Part shown: one piece after another, positions 1 to 7,866 of the stretch | How the letters are laid out: every line of letters begins with the position of its first letter | Numbering within the stretch: the stretch's first letter is position 1 | NCBI GenBank assembly: GCA_023454175.1 | Contig: JAEXRW010000022.1 | Coordinates: 1-64,000 of the forward strand | Length of the DNA: 64,000 nt | Reading direction: 5' to 3' | Source of the DNA: Bacillota bacterium | GTDB lineage: Bacteria; Bacillota; Clostridia; Christensenellales; JAEXRW01 | Notes under the pieces: generated by a model | What the model saw: only the letters and a program-made list of their open reading frames with translations | What the model was told of the DNA's origin: nothing | Databases searched by the model: none | Made by a program: the position numbers and the translations under genes

Positions 1-97
1 TCAGTGCGATCAGTACGTTCACTTCCGGCCGTGCAAAAAAATCCTTTACTTTTACATTGCCCTTCGTTTTTAGGCTGGTTACCGCTTTTGAATCCAT
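1..97 (-). CDS. Sugar ABC transporter permease, N-terminal fragment (partial)
   Basis: This gene runs off the left edge, and only about the first 32 codons are visible. The ATG is preceded by a strong GGGGAGGG ribosome binding site. The visible peptide has a basic, hydrophilic start followed by FFARPEVNVLIAL. That pattern resembles the N-terminus of RbsC-type permeases, where a short cytoplasmic segment precedes the first membrane helix. It lies downstream of the aldo/keto reductase and KDG kinase genes on the same strand, so a role in importing the sugar or sugar acid they degrade is plausible. Too little is visible to confirm the family. Confidence 0.45.
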   Translation of the reverse strand, partial: MDSKAVTSLKTKGNVKVKDFFARPEVNVLIAL

Positions 98-184
98 TGT
101 TGCCCTCCCCATTCCTGTTTTCTTGATCGGTTTGACTCACAGCGCCACTTCTCTGCCAGGGTTCTGAAGGTGATGAAAAAACGC

Positions 185-1165
185 TCAGATATTTTCAAAT
201 GGCGCCAGCACTTTTTGGATGCGCTCCATCACATCGTTTGGAATATCCCATTCCAGGGCTTTGAGGTTTTTTTCGATCTGCTGCGGGCTGGAAAGGCCTC
301 CGATGATGCAGGTCACTTCGGGTTTTTGCCGCAGCCAGTTGATGGCCATCTCATTGATGGGCTTTCCCATGTCGTCGGCGATTTGCTTCAGCGCCGTATA
401 GCCTTCGTAATATTTCTTGAAAAGTTCGCCGGAAAGCTTGGGGTTCTGATTGCGTATATCCCTGTCCGAGTAGTCCTTCCCCAGCGTGAGTTCCCCCGCC
501 AGCAGCCCCTGGAAAAGCGGGCTGTAAGGCAGGAAGGCCTGGCCGTGCTTTTTCACGGTTTGGAGCATTTCCTTTTCCGTCTTATATGCAAGGGGGATGC
601 TGTGGTAGCTTGTGGTATTGCGCTCCAGCATATTGTACAGGCCCTGCTGCGCGTGGATATCGATGTAGGTCATGAAAGTTTCCACATCCGCCTGGGCAAA
701 GTTGGACAGGCCCACATAGCGGATCTTGCCCTGCTTTTGGATCAGGTCCAGGGCTGAAGCCGTCTCTTCGATGGATGTGCCCGGGTCCGGCCAGTGCAGC
801 TGGTAAAGATCGATATAATCCGTCTGCAGGCGTTCCAGGCTCTCGTCGATTTCCCTGAGGATGTTTGCCTTGGACAGGTCGTTGTGGGCCTCGTGCTTGT
901 CGTTCCATACCAGCCCGCACTTGGAGGCGATCAATACTTTCTTGCGCCGTTCCCCTTTCAGAGCCTTTCCCAGTACGCGCTCGGCGTGGTACCAGCCATA
1001 CACCGGCGCCACGTCGAAAAGGTTGATCCCGTTGTCTATCGCGGCATGCACGATGGAAATGGAATTGTTGTCATTGGAACAATCCCAGTCCCCGCCAAAA
1101 TTCCAGCACCCTACGCCGATGGCAGATACTTCTTCCGCTATTTTTGCCGCCTTCTTGTAAAGCAT
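185..1165 (-). CDS. Aldo/keto reductase
   Basis: A cytosolic NAD(P)H-dependent oxidoreductase of 326 residues with the usual length and (beta/alpha)8 layout of the family. The catalytic tetrad is visible as Asp51, Tyr56, Lys82 (in ASKCG) and His124 (in QLHWPD). The start was placed at the ATG at 1165 because GGAGGAGAAG lies directly before it; an upstream in-frame start at 1249 would overlap the KDG kinase gene and lacks a site. It follows kdgK on the same strand with a 58-base gap. It may oxidise or reduce the sugar, or an aldehyde, handled by the ketogluconate arm. The exact substrate cannot be told. Confidence 0.85.
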   Translation of the reverse strand: MLYKKAAKIAEEVSAIGVGCWNFGGDWDCSNDNNSISIVHAAIDNGINLFDVAPVYGWYHAERVLGKALKGERRKKVLIASKCGLVWNDKHEAHNDLSKANILREIDESLERLQTDYIDLYQLHWPDPGTSIEETASALDLIQKQGKIRYVGLSNFAQADVETFMTYIDIHAQQGLYNMLERNTTSYHSIPLAYKTEKEMLQTVKKHGQAFLPYSPLFQGLLAGELTLGKDYSDRDIRNQNPKLSGELFKKYYEGYTALKQIADDMGKPINEMAINWLRQKPEVTCIIGGLSSPQQIEKNLKALEWDIPNDVMERIQKVLAPFENI

Positions 1166-1223
1166 TTCTTCTCCTCCAATCCGTTCATAAAAGCAGGTTG
1201 CTTTGTCCTCTGGCGTGTCCTGA

Positions 1224-2246
1224 TTACCGTTGTACGCGCCCCGAGGCATTGCCCGCCGCCAGTGTCTCCACTTCAGAAAGGCTTACCAGGTTGAAGTCAT
1301 GTTCGATGGTATGCTTCAGGCACGATGCCGCAACTGCGAAATTGATGGCCTTCTGTGGGTCGTAGCTGCTGCTTAAAGCATAGATCAGCGCGGCCCCGAA
1401 AGAGTCGCCCCCGCCCACGCGGTCTACGATCTGGATGCTGTAGCGCGGGGAGAAATAGGCCTTTCCGCCGGCATACAGCATTCCGGCCCACTCGTTCACG
1501 CTGGCGGAGATGCTGCCTCGGAGGGTGATGGCCACCATCTTGCATCCAAACCGTTGCACGACCTGCTCCGCTACGTTTACATATCCTTCTTCGTTGATTT
1601 TTCCTTTTTCGATATCGGTCCCCTTGGATTCGATGCCGAATACGTCCCTGGCATCCTCCTCGTTTGCGATGCAGACATCTACGAACGGCATCAGGCCGCT
1701 CATCACGCTGCAGGCCTGTTCCCTGGGCCACAGCTTTTTGCGGTAGTTGAGGTCGCAGCTCACGGTTGCGCCCCTGGCCTTGGCCGTCTTGCAGGCTTCC
1801 ATGCAGATATCCGGCAGGTTCGGCCCCAATGCGGGCGTGATGCCGGAAAAATGGAACCAGCTTGCTTTCTCCAGTATCTTTCCCCAGTCGAAATCCGCTT
1901 TCTCAGCCAGGGCGATGGAGGAATTCTTACGGTCATAGATCACCTTGGACGAACGCTGGGAAGCTCCTTTTTCCACGAAGTAGATGCCCATCCGCGGGCC
2001 GCCGCGCTGGATAAGGGTCGTATCCACGCCAAAGCGGCGTACTTCGTTGATGGCGCTCTGGCCGATATCGTTATCGGGCAGCTTGCTCACAAATGCGGCA
2101 TCCATCCCGTAGTTGGCCAGCGAAACGGCTACGTTTGCCTCGCACCCAGCGAATGTCGCCTCATATTCCGCAGCCTGCAGCAGCCTCAGGTATCCCTTTG
2201 GATTGAGCCGCATCATGATCTCCCCAAATGTTACGATTGTCTTCAA
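1224..2246 (-). CDS. kdgK: 2-dehydro-3-deoxygluconokinase (PfkB family)
   Basis: Phosphorylates 2-keto-3-deoxygluconate (KDG) to KDPG in uronate and ketogluconate catabolism. The 340-residue protein starts MKTIVTFGEIMMRLNP, a characteristic KdgK opening. It carries the PfkB anion-hole and base motif GGGDSFGAALIY near residue 275, in which the Asp is the expected catalytic base. It begins 15 bases after the end of the KDPG aldolase gene on the same strand, which places the next two steps of one pathway side by side. KdgR-like operators sit upstream of the first gene of the run. KdgK is preferred over a generic sugar kinase because of this pairing. Confidence 0.88.
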   Translation of the reverse strand: MKTIVTFGEIMMRLNPKGYLRLLQAAEYEATFAGCEANVAVSLANYGMDAAFVSKLPDNDIGQSAINEVRRFGVDTTLIQRGGPRMGIYFVEKGASQRSSKVIYDRKNSSIALAEKADFDWGKILEKASWFHFSGITPALGPNLPDICMEACKTAKARGATVSCDLNYRKKLWPREQACSVMSGLMPFVDVCIANEEDARDVFGIESKGTDIEKGKINEEGYVNVAEQVVQRFGCKMVAITLRGSISASVNEWAGMLYAGGKAYFSPRYSIQIVDRVGGGDSFGAALIYALSSSYDPQKAINFAVAASCLKHTIEHDFNLVSLSEVETLAAGNASGRVQR

Positions 2247-2260
2247 ACTGCTGTCCTCCG

Positions 2261-2914
2261 TTATATGTTGGCCTGTTCGGCGTATTTTCTCGCCAGGTCG
2301 GTGATCCTGTTATAGGCGCCTTCCGCGATCCATTTCTTGTTCAGCAGGTTGCCGCCTGCGCCGATGCCGCACACCCCGGCTTTCAGGAATTCCGCCATGT
2401 TTTCCTCGTTCACGCCCCCCACCGCCAGCAGCCGGATATGGCTGATGGGCGCCCGGATGGCCTTGATATAGCCCGTGCCCAGTTCTCCCGCCGGGAAAAG
2501 CTTTACGAAGTCCGCGCCCGCACGGTGTGCGCCCGTGATCTCGCTCGGTGTCAATGCGCCCGGGATGGAGACCAGCCCCTTCTCCCGTGTGTGGCGGATG
2601 ATATCGGGATTGAAGTCGGGGGAGATGATGTATTTGGCGCCTGCGTCCGCGGCCATGTCCACCTGTTCCCTGGTCAGTACGGTGCCGGCACCCGCCAGCA
2701 TGCCGGGGAAGCACTCGTTGATCTGTGCGATGGCCTTCTGGGTATTTATGAAGGATTCACTGTTGGATTGGTTGAACGTTACCTCCACCAGTTCGATGCC
2801 ACCGGCCTGCAGGGCTTCAGCCGCCTTTACGCAGGTCTCCCAGTCAAAATTACGGATGATTGCGATGACCTTTTTCTCAAGGATTTTTTGGATCGTTGTT
2901 TCACGCAAAGTCAT
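2261..2914 (-). CDS. eda: KDPG / 4-hydroxy-2-oxoglutarate aldolase
   Basis: A class I aldolase that cleaves KDPG to pyruvate and glyceraldehyde 3-phosphate. The 217-residue protein is of usual length. The general base Glu44 (in LVEVTF) and the Schiff-base Lys138 (in GADFVKLFPAGELG) are both present, as are the phosphate-binding glycines near the end (GIGAGG). The start overlaps the end of the upstream VOC gene by 14 bases, which implies translational coupling. With kdgK just downstream it forms the lower Entner-Doudoroff branch for uronates or ketogluconate. The upper-branch genes, such as dehydratases and isomerases, are not in this window. Confidence 0.9.
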   Translation of the reverse strand: MTLRETTIQKILEKKVIAIIRNFDWETCVKAAEALQAGGIELVEVTFNQSNSESFINTQKAIAQINECFPGMLAGAGTVLTREQVDMAADAGAKYIISPDFNPDIIRHTREKGLVSIPGALTPSEITGAHRAGADFVKLFPAGELGTGYIKAIRAPISHIRLLAVGGVNEENMAEFLKAGVCGIGAGGNLLNKKWIAEGAYNRITDLARKYAEQANI

Positions 2915-3299
2915 GGGTCTCTTCCTCTTTCTTCAGCAGGTGTACGGCAAATCCTCCGAAATCGTCTTTCAGGTATACCGCCTTCAAATTGCCCGTGCCG
3001 GTGTATTTGGCCGTATCCATGTTGACCTGTATGCCGATGGAGTTCAGGTAGGTGATTGCGCTTTCCAGCGAAGGCGTTTCAAATGCGATGTGCCCTTTTT
3101 CCCCGGGTCCGTCTTTGCGCATCACTTCGATGGCGTCTCCCGCAAATACCGAGCTGTTCCCGGGCTTGCAGGGAAAGCCGAAGGCGATGCAGAAAAGCGA
3201 TGCGATGCGCAGCGCGTCATCGCCGCTTCCCGGATTGATCCCGATATGCTTGAGGTGAAATTTCATCGGCTGCGCATGGGGTGCCTTGTAAACAAGCAT
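2901..3299 (-). CDS. VOC (glyoxalase/bleomycin-resistance) superfamily protein
   Basis: A small protein of about 132 residues with one vicinal-oxygen-chelate fold. MKFHLKHIGINPGS near the start and GHIAFETPSLESAITYLNSIGI in the middle mark the paired beta-alpha-beta-beta-beta halves. The ATG at 3299 follows GGTGAT; a TTG two codons earlier and an internal Met (MKFHL) are alternatives. It is the first gene of the minus-strand ketogluconate run and overlaps the aldolase gene. VOC enzymes include glyoxalases, epimerases and dioxygenases. The substrate here is unknown, but a second VOC gene lies across the divergent promoter, so both may act on products of this pathway. Confidence 0.75.
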   Translation of the reverse strand: MLVYKAPHAQPMKFHLKHIGINPGSGDDALRIASLFCIAFGFPCKPGNSSVFAGDAIEVMRKDGPGEKGHIAFETPSLESAITYLNSIGIQVNMDTAKYTGTGNLKAVYLKDDFGGFAVHLLKKEEETHDFA

Positions 3300-3318
3300 T
3301 GTCAATCACCAGTAATAA

Positions 3319-3363
3319 TTTCATAATGTGAAACTGCATATTGCTATGTGAAACTATATTTCA
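3319..3363. promoter_or_regulatory. Two KdgR-like operator boxes
   Basis: Two inverted repeats of the form TTTCA-N5-TGAAA (3319-3333) and TGAAA-N5-TTTCA (3349-3363) lie 30 bp apart centre to centre, about three helical turns. Each carries the core GTGAAACT. The second resembles the enterobacterial KdgR operator (TGAAAC...TTTCA) and abuts the -10 hexamer of the minus-strand promoter. The neighbouring IclR-family gene is the natural candidate for the binding protein, since KdgR itself is an IclR protein. Confidence 0.7.
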
Positions 3364-3392
3364 TTTATACAATACCCTTTTTTGTTTGTCAA
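3364..3392 (-). promoter_or_regulatory. Promoter of the VOC-eda-kdgK run
   Basis: On the minus strand TTGACA (3392-3387) and TATAAA (3369-3364) are separated by exactly 17 bases, a near-consensus sigma-A promoter. The operator box at 3349-3363 starts at the edge of the -10, where a bound repressor would block initiation. Confidence 0.75.
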
Positions 3393-3482
3393 TATGTGAT
3401 TTTGTACGCTTAATGTGTTATTATGATATATATTTAGATGAGGCACACCACCATGTGCCCAGTAAAAAGGGAGTTTCGTATC

Positions 3483-4256
3483 GTGGAAAAGAGTTCCGTA
3501 CAGTCCATCGACCGCGTTCTGGATATCATAGAGGCCCTCGCCAAGTCGGTGCGCGGCATCACACTTACCGATCTTGCCGAGATGGTGTCCCTGCACAAGA
3601 GCACGGTACACCGCCTGCTCTCCACCCTCGTCAGCAAAAATTATGTGCTGAAAGACCCTGAAAGCGGGAAATACCGGCTTACCATGCGCATGTTTGAGAT
3701 CGGCAGCCAGGTGGTGGCCGGTCTCAATATCGTTTCTGTTGCGCGGCCTTACCTGGAACACCTTTCCGCGGTGACGGATGAAGCCATCCACCTCGTCGTA
3801 CGAGACGGCACGGAGATCGTCTATTTGTATAAGGAAGATCCCTCCTCCATGAGCATCGTGAATATGGCTTCCAGGGTCGGCTTGAGGAATCCTCTGTATT
3901 GTACGGCAGTGGGGAAAAGCATCCTGGCCGCGCTCCCCGAAGACGAAGCGGAGGCGATTTGGGATAAAAGCACGATTACGCGTTTCACCAATAATACCAT
4001 CACCACCTTTGCCCGCATGAAACAGGAAATGGCCCAGATCCGGGAAAAAGGCTATGCCATTGATAACGAGGAGCATGAGCGCGGCGTCCGTTGCATCGCT
4101 GTTGCGATCAGGGACTTTTCCGGCAACGCCGTTGCGGCCATCAGCGTCTCTGCGTCCGCCTCCCGGCTGGATGACAACCGTATCGACGAGATATCCTCCG
4201 AGGTGATGCAGGCCGCCTCCAGCATTTCCCGCCTGCTGGGAGCAGCGCCCCTGTGA
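3483..4256 (+). CDS. IclR-family transcriptional regulator (KdgR-like)
   Basis: A 257-residue regulator with an N-terminal winged helix-turn-helix (SIDRVLDIIEAL through SLHKSTVHRLLSTL) and a C-terminal IclR effector domain (RNPLYCTAVGKSILAALPE and EEHERGVRCIAVAIRD are typical). I chose the GTG at 3483, which has GGGAG nine bases upstream; an ATG at 3438 in the same frame would add 15 residues without a good site. It is divergent from eda-kdgK and shares with them a spacer holding two KdgR-like boxes. It probably represses both directions and responds to a ketodeoxy sugar acid, by analogy with KdgR. Confidence 0.87.
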   Translation: MEKSSVQSIDRVLDIIEALAKSVRGITLTDLAEMVSLHKSTVHRLLSTLVSKNYVLKDPESGKYRLTMRMFEIGSQVVAGLNIVSVARPYLEHLSAVTDEAIHLVVRDGTEIVYLYKEDPSSMSIVNMASRVGLRNPLYCTAVGKSILAALPEDEAEAIWDKSTITRFTNNTITTFARMKQEMAQIREKGYAIDNEEHERGVRCIAVAIRDFSGNAVAAISVSASASRLDDNRIDEISSEVMQAASSISRLLGAAPL

Positions 4257-4311
4257 AGGGCAAAACCGTCTGATAAATGCCATTTTATAATTAAGGAAAG
4301 GGGTTTTCACC

Positions 4312-4701
4312 ATGAAGCAATACCTGCGCGCCCTTCACCATGTCGGGCTTCCCACCAGCAACATGAAAGGCACCATCGACTTTTATGCCAAACTTGGCGG
4401 CGAGGTCGTCTTTGACAAAATGGATGAATATGAAGGCAAACCCATCCGGGTGGTGCATATTGTCCTGGCGGGGCTGAAGATCGAGGTCTATGAACGCGAT
4501 GCCGTGGCAGGGAAGAAGGGTGCCGTCGACCACATCGCTTTTGAGGTAGATGATATCGAAGCGGCCTTCCAAAGGGCCAAAGAATTGAACCTGACTTTTT
4601 TTGAAGAGAAGATAGCCTTTTCCTCCTATTGGCCCGGCAATGCGCGCTGGTTCATCGTCATCGGCTGCAACGGCGAATGGGTGGAGTTCTGCCAGGGCTG
4701 A
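4312..4701 (+). CDS. VOC superfamily protein (glyoxalase-like)
   Basis: A 129-residue single-domain VOC protein. LHHVGLPTSNMKGTIDFYAKLGGEVVF opens the first module and VDHIAFEVDDIEAAFQRAKEL the second. His, Glu and late Glu (WVEFCQG) positions match the usual metal ligands. A strong site (AAGGAAAGGGG) precedes the ATG. It follows the IclR gene by 55 bases and precedes the RraA-like gene by 45, so the three are probably co-transcribed. It may be an isomerase, epimerase or glyoxalase for a short-chain aldehyde or keto acid made in this pathway; the substrate is not evident. Confidence 0.8.
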   Translation: MKQYLRALHHVGLPTSNMKGTIDFYAKLGGEVVFDKMDEYEGKPIRVVHIVLAGLKIEVYERDAVAGKKGAVDHIAFEVDDIEAAFQRAKELNLTFFEEKIAFSSYWPGNARWFIVIGCNGEWVEFCQG

Positions 4702-4746
4702 GCCTGCCCTACGGAGTGGTGAATTTATTCGAAAGGCAATGATCCT

Positions 4747-5433
4747 ATGCAATACTCGGATGACAAACAGCTATTTGTGCTCATGCGCGCCCATTTGTAT
4801 TCGGCCGTCATCGGGGATGTGCTGGACAGGATGGGTCTGCTTCACCAGTTCCTCCCGCCCCATGTTCGCCCGCTTCGGGAGGATATGGTGCTGGCGGGTC
4901 GCGCCATGACCGTGCTGGAGGCCGATACCCTGGGAGGGCCCTCCGCCGGGCAGAGCCCTGTATTGCAAAAGCCCTTCGGCCTCATGCTGGAAGCGCTGGA
5001 TGATCTGAAGGAGGATGAAGTCTATGTCTGTGCCGGCTCGTCCCCTTCGTATGCGCTGGTGGGCGAGCTCATGTGTACGCGCATGCAGATCCTCGGCGCC
5101 GCAGGTACGGTGGTGGATGGTTACCACCGCGATACCAGGGGTATCCTCGATCTGGGTTTCCCCTGCTTCTCATACGGTCCGTATGCGCAGGACCAGGCGC
5201 CGCGCGGCATGGTGGTCGATTTCCGTGTCCCCATTGAGATCAAGGGGGTACGGGTAGAGCCCGGTGATATCGTTTTCGGGGATCTTGATGGTGTGGTCGT
5301 CATCCCGCGCTCGGTGGAAAAAGAGGTCGTCCGGCAGGCGTATGAAAAAGCCACCGGGGAGAAAATGGTGGCCCGGGCCATTCGCGGCGGCATGGGTGCG
5401 AAGGCTTCTTTTGATAAATTCGGCATCATGTAG
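4747..5433 (+). CDS. RraA-like / HMG aldolase family protein
   Basis: A 228-residue member of the RraA fold family, which includes class II pyruvate aldolases (4-hydroxy-4-methyl-2-oxoglutarate aldolase), oxaloacetate decarboxylases and the RNase E inhibitor RraA. The conserved segment GTVVDGYHRD at 120-129 supplies the Arg128 and Asp129 used for substrate and metal binding in the enzymes, and GDLDGVVVIP follows later. Because it sits with a KdgR-like regulator and ketodeoxy-sugar-acid genes, an enzymatic role on a 2-keto acid (aldolase or decarboxylase) is more likely than RNase regulation. A bidirectional terminator follows. Confidence 0.78.
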   Translation: MQYSDDKQLFVLMRAHLYSAVIGDVLDRMGLLHQFLPPHVRPLREDMVLAGRAMTVLEADTLGGPSAGQSPVLQKPFGLMLEALDDLKEDEVYVCAGSSPSYALVGELMCTRMQILGAAGTVVDGYHRDTRGILDLGFPCFSYGPYAQDQAPRGMVVDFRVPIEIKGVRVEPGDIVFGDLDGVVVIPRSVEKEVVRQAYEKATGEKMVARAIRGGMGAKASFDKFGIM

Positions 5434-5514
5434 GGGAGGGCATCTGCGGTTTTGCCCTCGCATAGACAGGGCACTCACTCAGGCTCCTTTGTAACATCAA
5501 CACGCAATATATAA

Positions 5515-5545
5515 AAAACTGCCGGGGTTTCTCCGGCAGTCTTTT
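5515..5545. terminator. Bidirectional intrinsic terminator
   Basis: A perfect 8-bp stem (ACTGCCGG / CCGGCAGT) has a 7-base loop, with CTTTTG on the plus side and a run of six T on the minus strand. It lies between the convergent RraA-like and KbaZ-like genes and would serve both. Confidence 0.85.
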
Positions 5546-5554
5546 GATTGTGGA

Positions 5555-6820
5555 TTAATCGTAGTCCCGTAATACATCCCGGACCTTGTCCTTCACCCAT
5601 TCATACGGGCCCGGAGCCAGTGTGCCGGCGGCCACCTTTTTAAATTGTTCGGGCATGTACTGGGATAGCATTCCGAGCGGTGCCTGCACCTGCCGCATAT
5701 TTTGTATGAGCCTCTGTACGGCGTCTTCGATCGCCCGGGTGGAGAGGTAATACCTGCAGCGGTCGGACAGGCTGTATTTGCGCATGGTGCACTGCTCGTC
5801 AGGCGTGCCCTGGTAATATTTCTGCCAGTGCCTTGTATCCTGCAGCATTTCCGCTTCCAAAATAGCCGAAAACCGCGACGGCTCGGTGCCCGTACACAGT
5901 TCCCTTTCCATCATCTCCAGGGCAAAGAGCCCCTCCCGCATCGCGAAGGTCAGCGCCGGCCCTACTTTTAGTATGGCGATACCGTCCTCCATCATCCGGT
6001 GCAGGGCCTCGCGGGTCTGGTAGTCGGTGGAATGCCCCTCCAGGATAAAGCGTGTGTGCCTGATATAGGCGCATAGGTCTGCGGCCTTCCCCCTGTCATA
6101 GGGGATGATGGTATTGTCCGCGTATTCCACGCCCGGCTGCACCACCAGGGCGGCCACCCGCTCCCAGGCGTCCTGCAGTCCGTACCGTGAGAAACTGTCT
6201 TCAAATTCCCGCAGCGTTTCTTTCGCATCCTCCACCGGCGTCACCTGCAGGGCGTCTTCGTTTTCCTGCGCCCCGCCCGGTACCGGCACTTCGCTGCCGA
6301 TCACATAAACCGGTTTGCTGTTCTGTCCGTCCCATGCCTCTTCCGCCACCCTGCACAGCCGTGCGGCGCGTTCGGCGATGGCGCCTGTGCCCAGCTTTGC
6401 GTCGGGGTCGTCATCCCCCAGGCGCATGCTCGTGTCGATATGGATCTTTTCGTACCCGGCCTGTACGTACGCGCGGACCAGTGCTTCCGATTTTTCCATG
6501 CAGCTTTCGGCATTCTCCCCGCACCATGCGAAAGGGCCCAGATGGTCCCCGCCCAGTATGACCATATCGGTGTCAAATCCGGTTTTGCGTGCGATGCCCT
6601 CGATATAGTCCGAAAAGTCCCTGGGCTTCAGCCCCGTATAGCCTCCGTACTGGTTTACCTGGTTGGAGGTGGATTCGATGAGCAGGGGCCTTCCGATAGC
6701 CTTGTAATGCTCCATCGCGGCCTCTATCACGATGGGGTGCGAACTGCAGATGGAGCAGATGCCTGCGGGCCTGCCCGCCTTCTGCTCGGAGATCATTTGT
6801 TGGATATGATTTTCTTTCAT
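5555..6820 (-). CDS. GatZ/KbaZ-family tagatose-bisphosphate aldolase subunit
   Basis: A 421-residue protein of full family length. It contains the typical N-terminal segment GICSICSSHPIVIEAAME and the signature GGDHLGPFAWC. The start is the ATG at 6820 behind GGTGAGAAG. In enteric bacteria GatZ and KbaZ are described as partner subunits that stabilise the class II tagatose-1,6-bisphosphate aldolases GatY and KbaY. No GatY/KbaY gene is present here, so this protein either works with a partner encoded elsewhere or acts on its own. The last gene of the long sugar series, it follows a PfkB kinase by 50 bases. Confidence 0.82.
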   Translation of the reverse strand: MKENHIQQMISEQKAGRPAGICSICSSHPIVIEAAMEHYKAIGRPLLIESTSNQVNQYGGYTGLKPRDFSDYIEGIARKTGFDTDMVILGGDHLGPFAWCGENAESCMEKSEALVRAYVQAGYEKIHIDTSMRLGDDDPDAKLGTGAIAERAARLCRVAEEAWDGQNSKPVYVIGSEVPVPGGAQENEDALQVTPVEDAKETLREFEDSFSRYGLQDAWERVAALVVQPGVEYADNTIIPYDRGKAADLCAYIRHTRFILEGHSTDYQTREALHRMMEDGIAILKVGPALTFAMREGLFALEMMERELCTGTEPSRFSAILEAEMLQDTRHWQKYYQGTPDEQCTMRKYSLSDRCRYYLSTRAIEDAVQRLIQNMRQVQAPLGMLSQYMPEQFKKVAAGTLAPGPYEWVKDKVRDVLRDYD

Positions 6821-6870
6821 CTTCTCACCATTATGCAGTATTGTGTTTTGGGTTGTTGATACTGGAAGGG

Positions 6871-7815
6871 TCAGCCCTTGGATTGTTTCAGGAAAGCGAG
6901 GATCTCCTCTTTTTTGTGCGCGCCTTCCATGGGCCCTTTTTTCGTCACGCTCAGCGCGCCGGCGGCGTTGGCTATCTCCGCCGCCTCGGCGATGCATTTC
7001 CCCTCGGCCAGGCAGGCTATGAACGCCCCGTCGAAACAGTCTCCCGCCCCCGTGGGGTCCACTTCCTCCACCTTCAGGGGTGCGATCCGCGTGCACTCCT
7101 GCCCGCTCCATACCTGGATGCCTCTGGAGCCGTTTTTCAGCACGATCAGGCCGATGCCTTTTGCCCGCAGCGCCGCCAGCGTCTCCTCGTTGGTCTTCAG
7201 CCCCAGGATGGCCTGCAGCTCGCTTTCACCCGAGAGCAGGATGTCCGTCATGTCCAGTATCTGCTGGAATACGGTCTTGACCTTTTCGTTTCCCAGCAAT
7301 TCAGGGCGCAGGTTGGGGTCGAATACCACCTTGCCCCCTCTTTTTTTCACGGCTTCCGCCGCTTTTACCACAGACGCGCGCGCGCCGTCCGTGGCGGAGA
7401 TGGTGCAGCCCATGATATGCAGGTATTTGCACCCGTCCAGGTATTTTTCATCCACATCGTCCGGGGTCATGTAACCCGCTGCGGATTGCTTCCAGTGGAA
7501 AACGAAATGCCTGGAGCCGTCTTCATAATACGTCACGAACGCGATGCCCGTTGTATAATCCTTGGCTATTTTGATCTGGGACACGTCCACGCCATCCCGC
7601 CGCAGGCGTTCCACATTGAGGGTCCCGAAGTCATCGTCCCCCACCTGCGAGATGATGCCGCACGAGGCGCCCATCCGCGCCGCCTGGTCGATGAAGATCG
7701 CCGGGGCCCCGCTGGGATAAGGTCCCCGCAGTTCACCGGCCTGAAGGAATGTCTGGCCGGCTTTCATGGTCATGATCTCCGTGAGGATCTCCCCCACGAT
7801 CACGATATCTGGCAT
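6871..7815 (-). CDS. PfkB-family sugar kinase
   Basis: A 314-residue ribokinase/fructokinase-like enzyme that phosphorylates a sugar or ketose from ATP. The first PfkB signature region (SGAPAIFIDQAARMGA) and the second (VDPTGAGDCFDGAFI, with the catalytic Asp) are intact. A GGGGGGAG site precedes the ATG. It is located between the SDR and KbaZ-like genes, with about 50-base gaps on both sides. The substrate could be a ketose such as tagatose, fructose or a deoxyketose, but sequence alone does not decide. Confidence 0.82.
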   Translation of the reverse strand: MPDIVIVGEILTEIMTMKAGQTFLQAGELRGPYPSGAPAIFIDQAARMGASCGIISQVGDDDFGTLNVERLRRDGVDVSQIKIAKDYTTGIAFVTYYEDGSRHFVFHWKQSAAGYMTPDDVDEKYLDGCKYLHIMGCTISATDGARASVVKAAEAVKKRGGKVVFDPNLRPELLGNEKVKTVFQQILDMTDILLSGESELQAILGLKTNEETLAALRAKGIGLIVLKNGSRGIQVWSGQECTRIAPLKVEEVDPTGAGDCFDGAFIACLAEGKCIAEAAEIANAAGALSVTKKGPMEGAHKKEEILAFLKQSKG

Positions 7816-7866
7816 TTGGCTCCCCCCGTTTTCTTAAGTTTGATATGAAGCAATAATAAATGTTCA

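Noticed and set aside
6187..6561. Arg- and Pro-rich plus-strand frames inside the sugar cluster
   Set aside because: Antisense shadows of high-GC minus-strand genes (KbaZ, kinases, aldolases), without ribosome sites.
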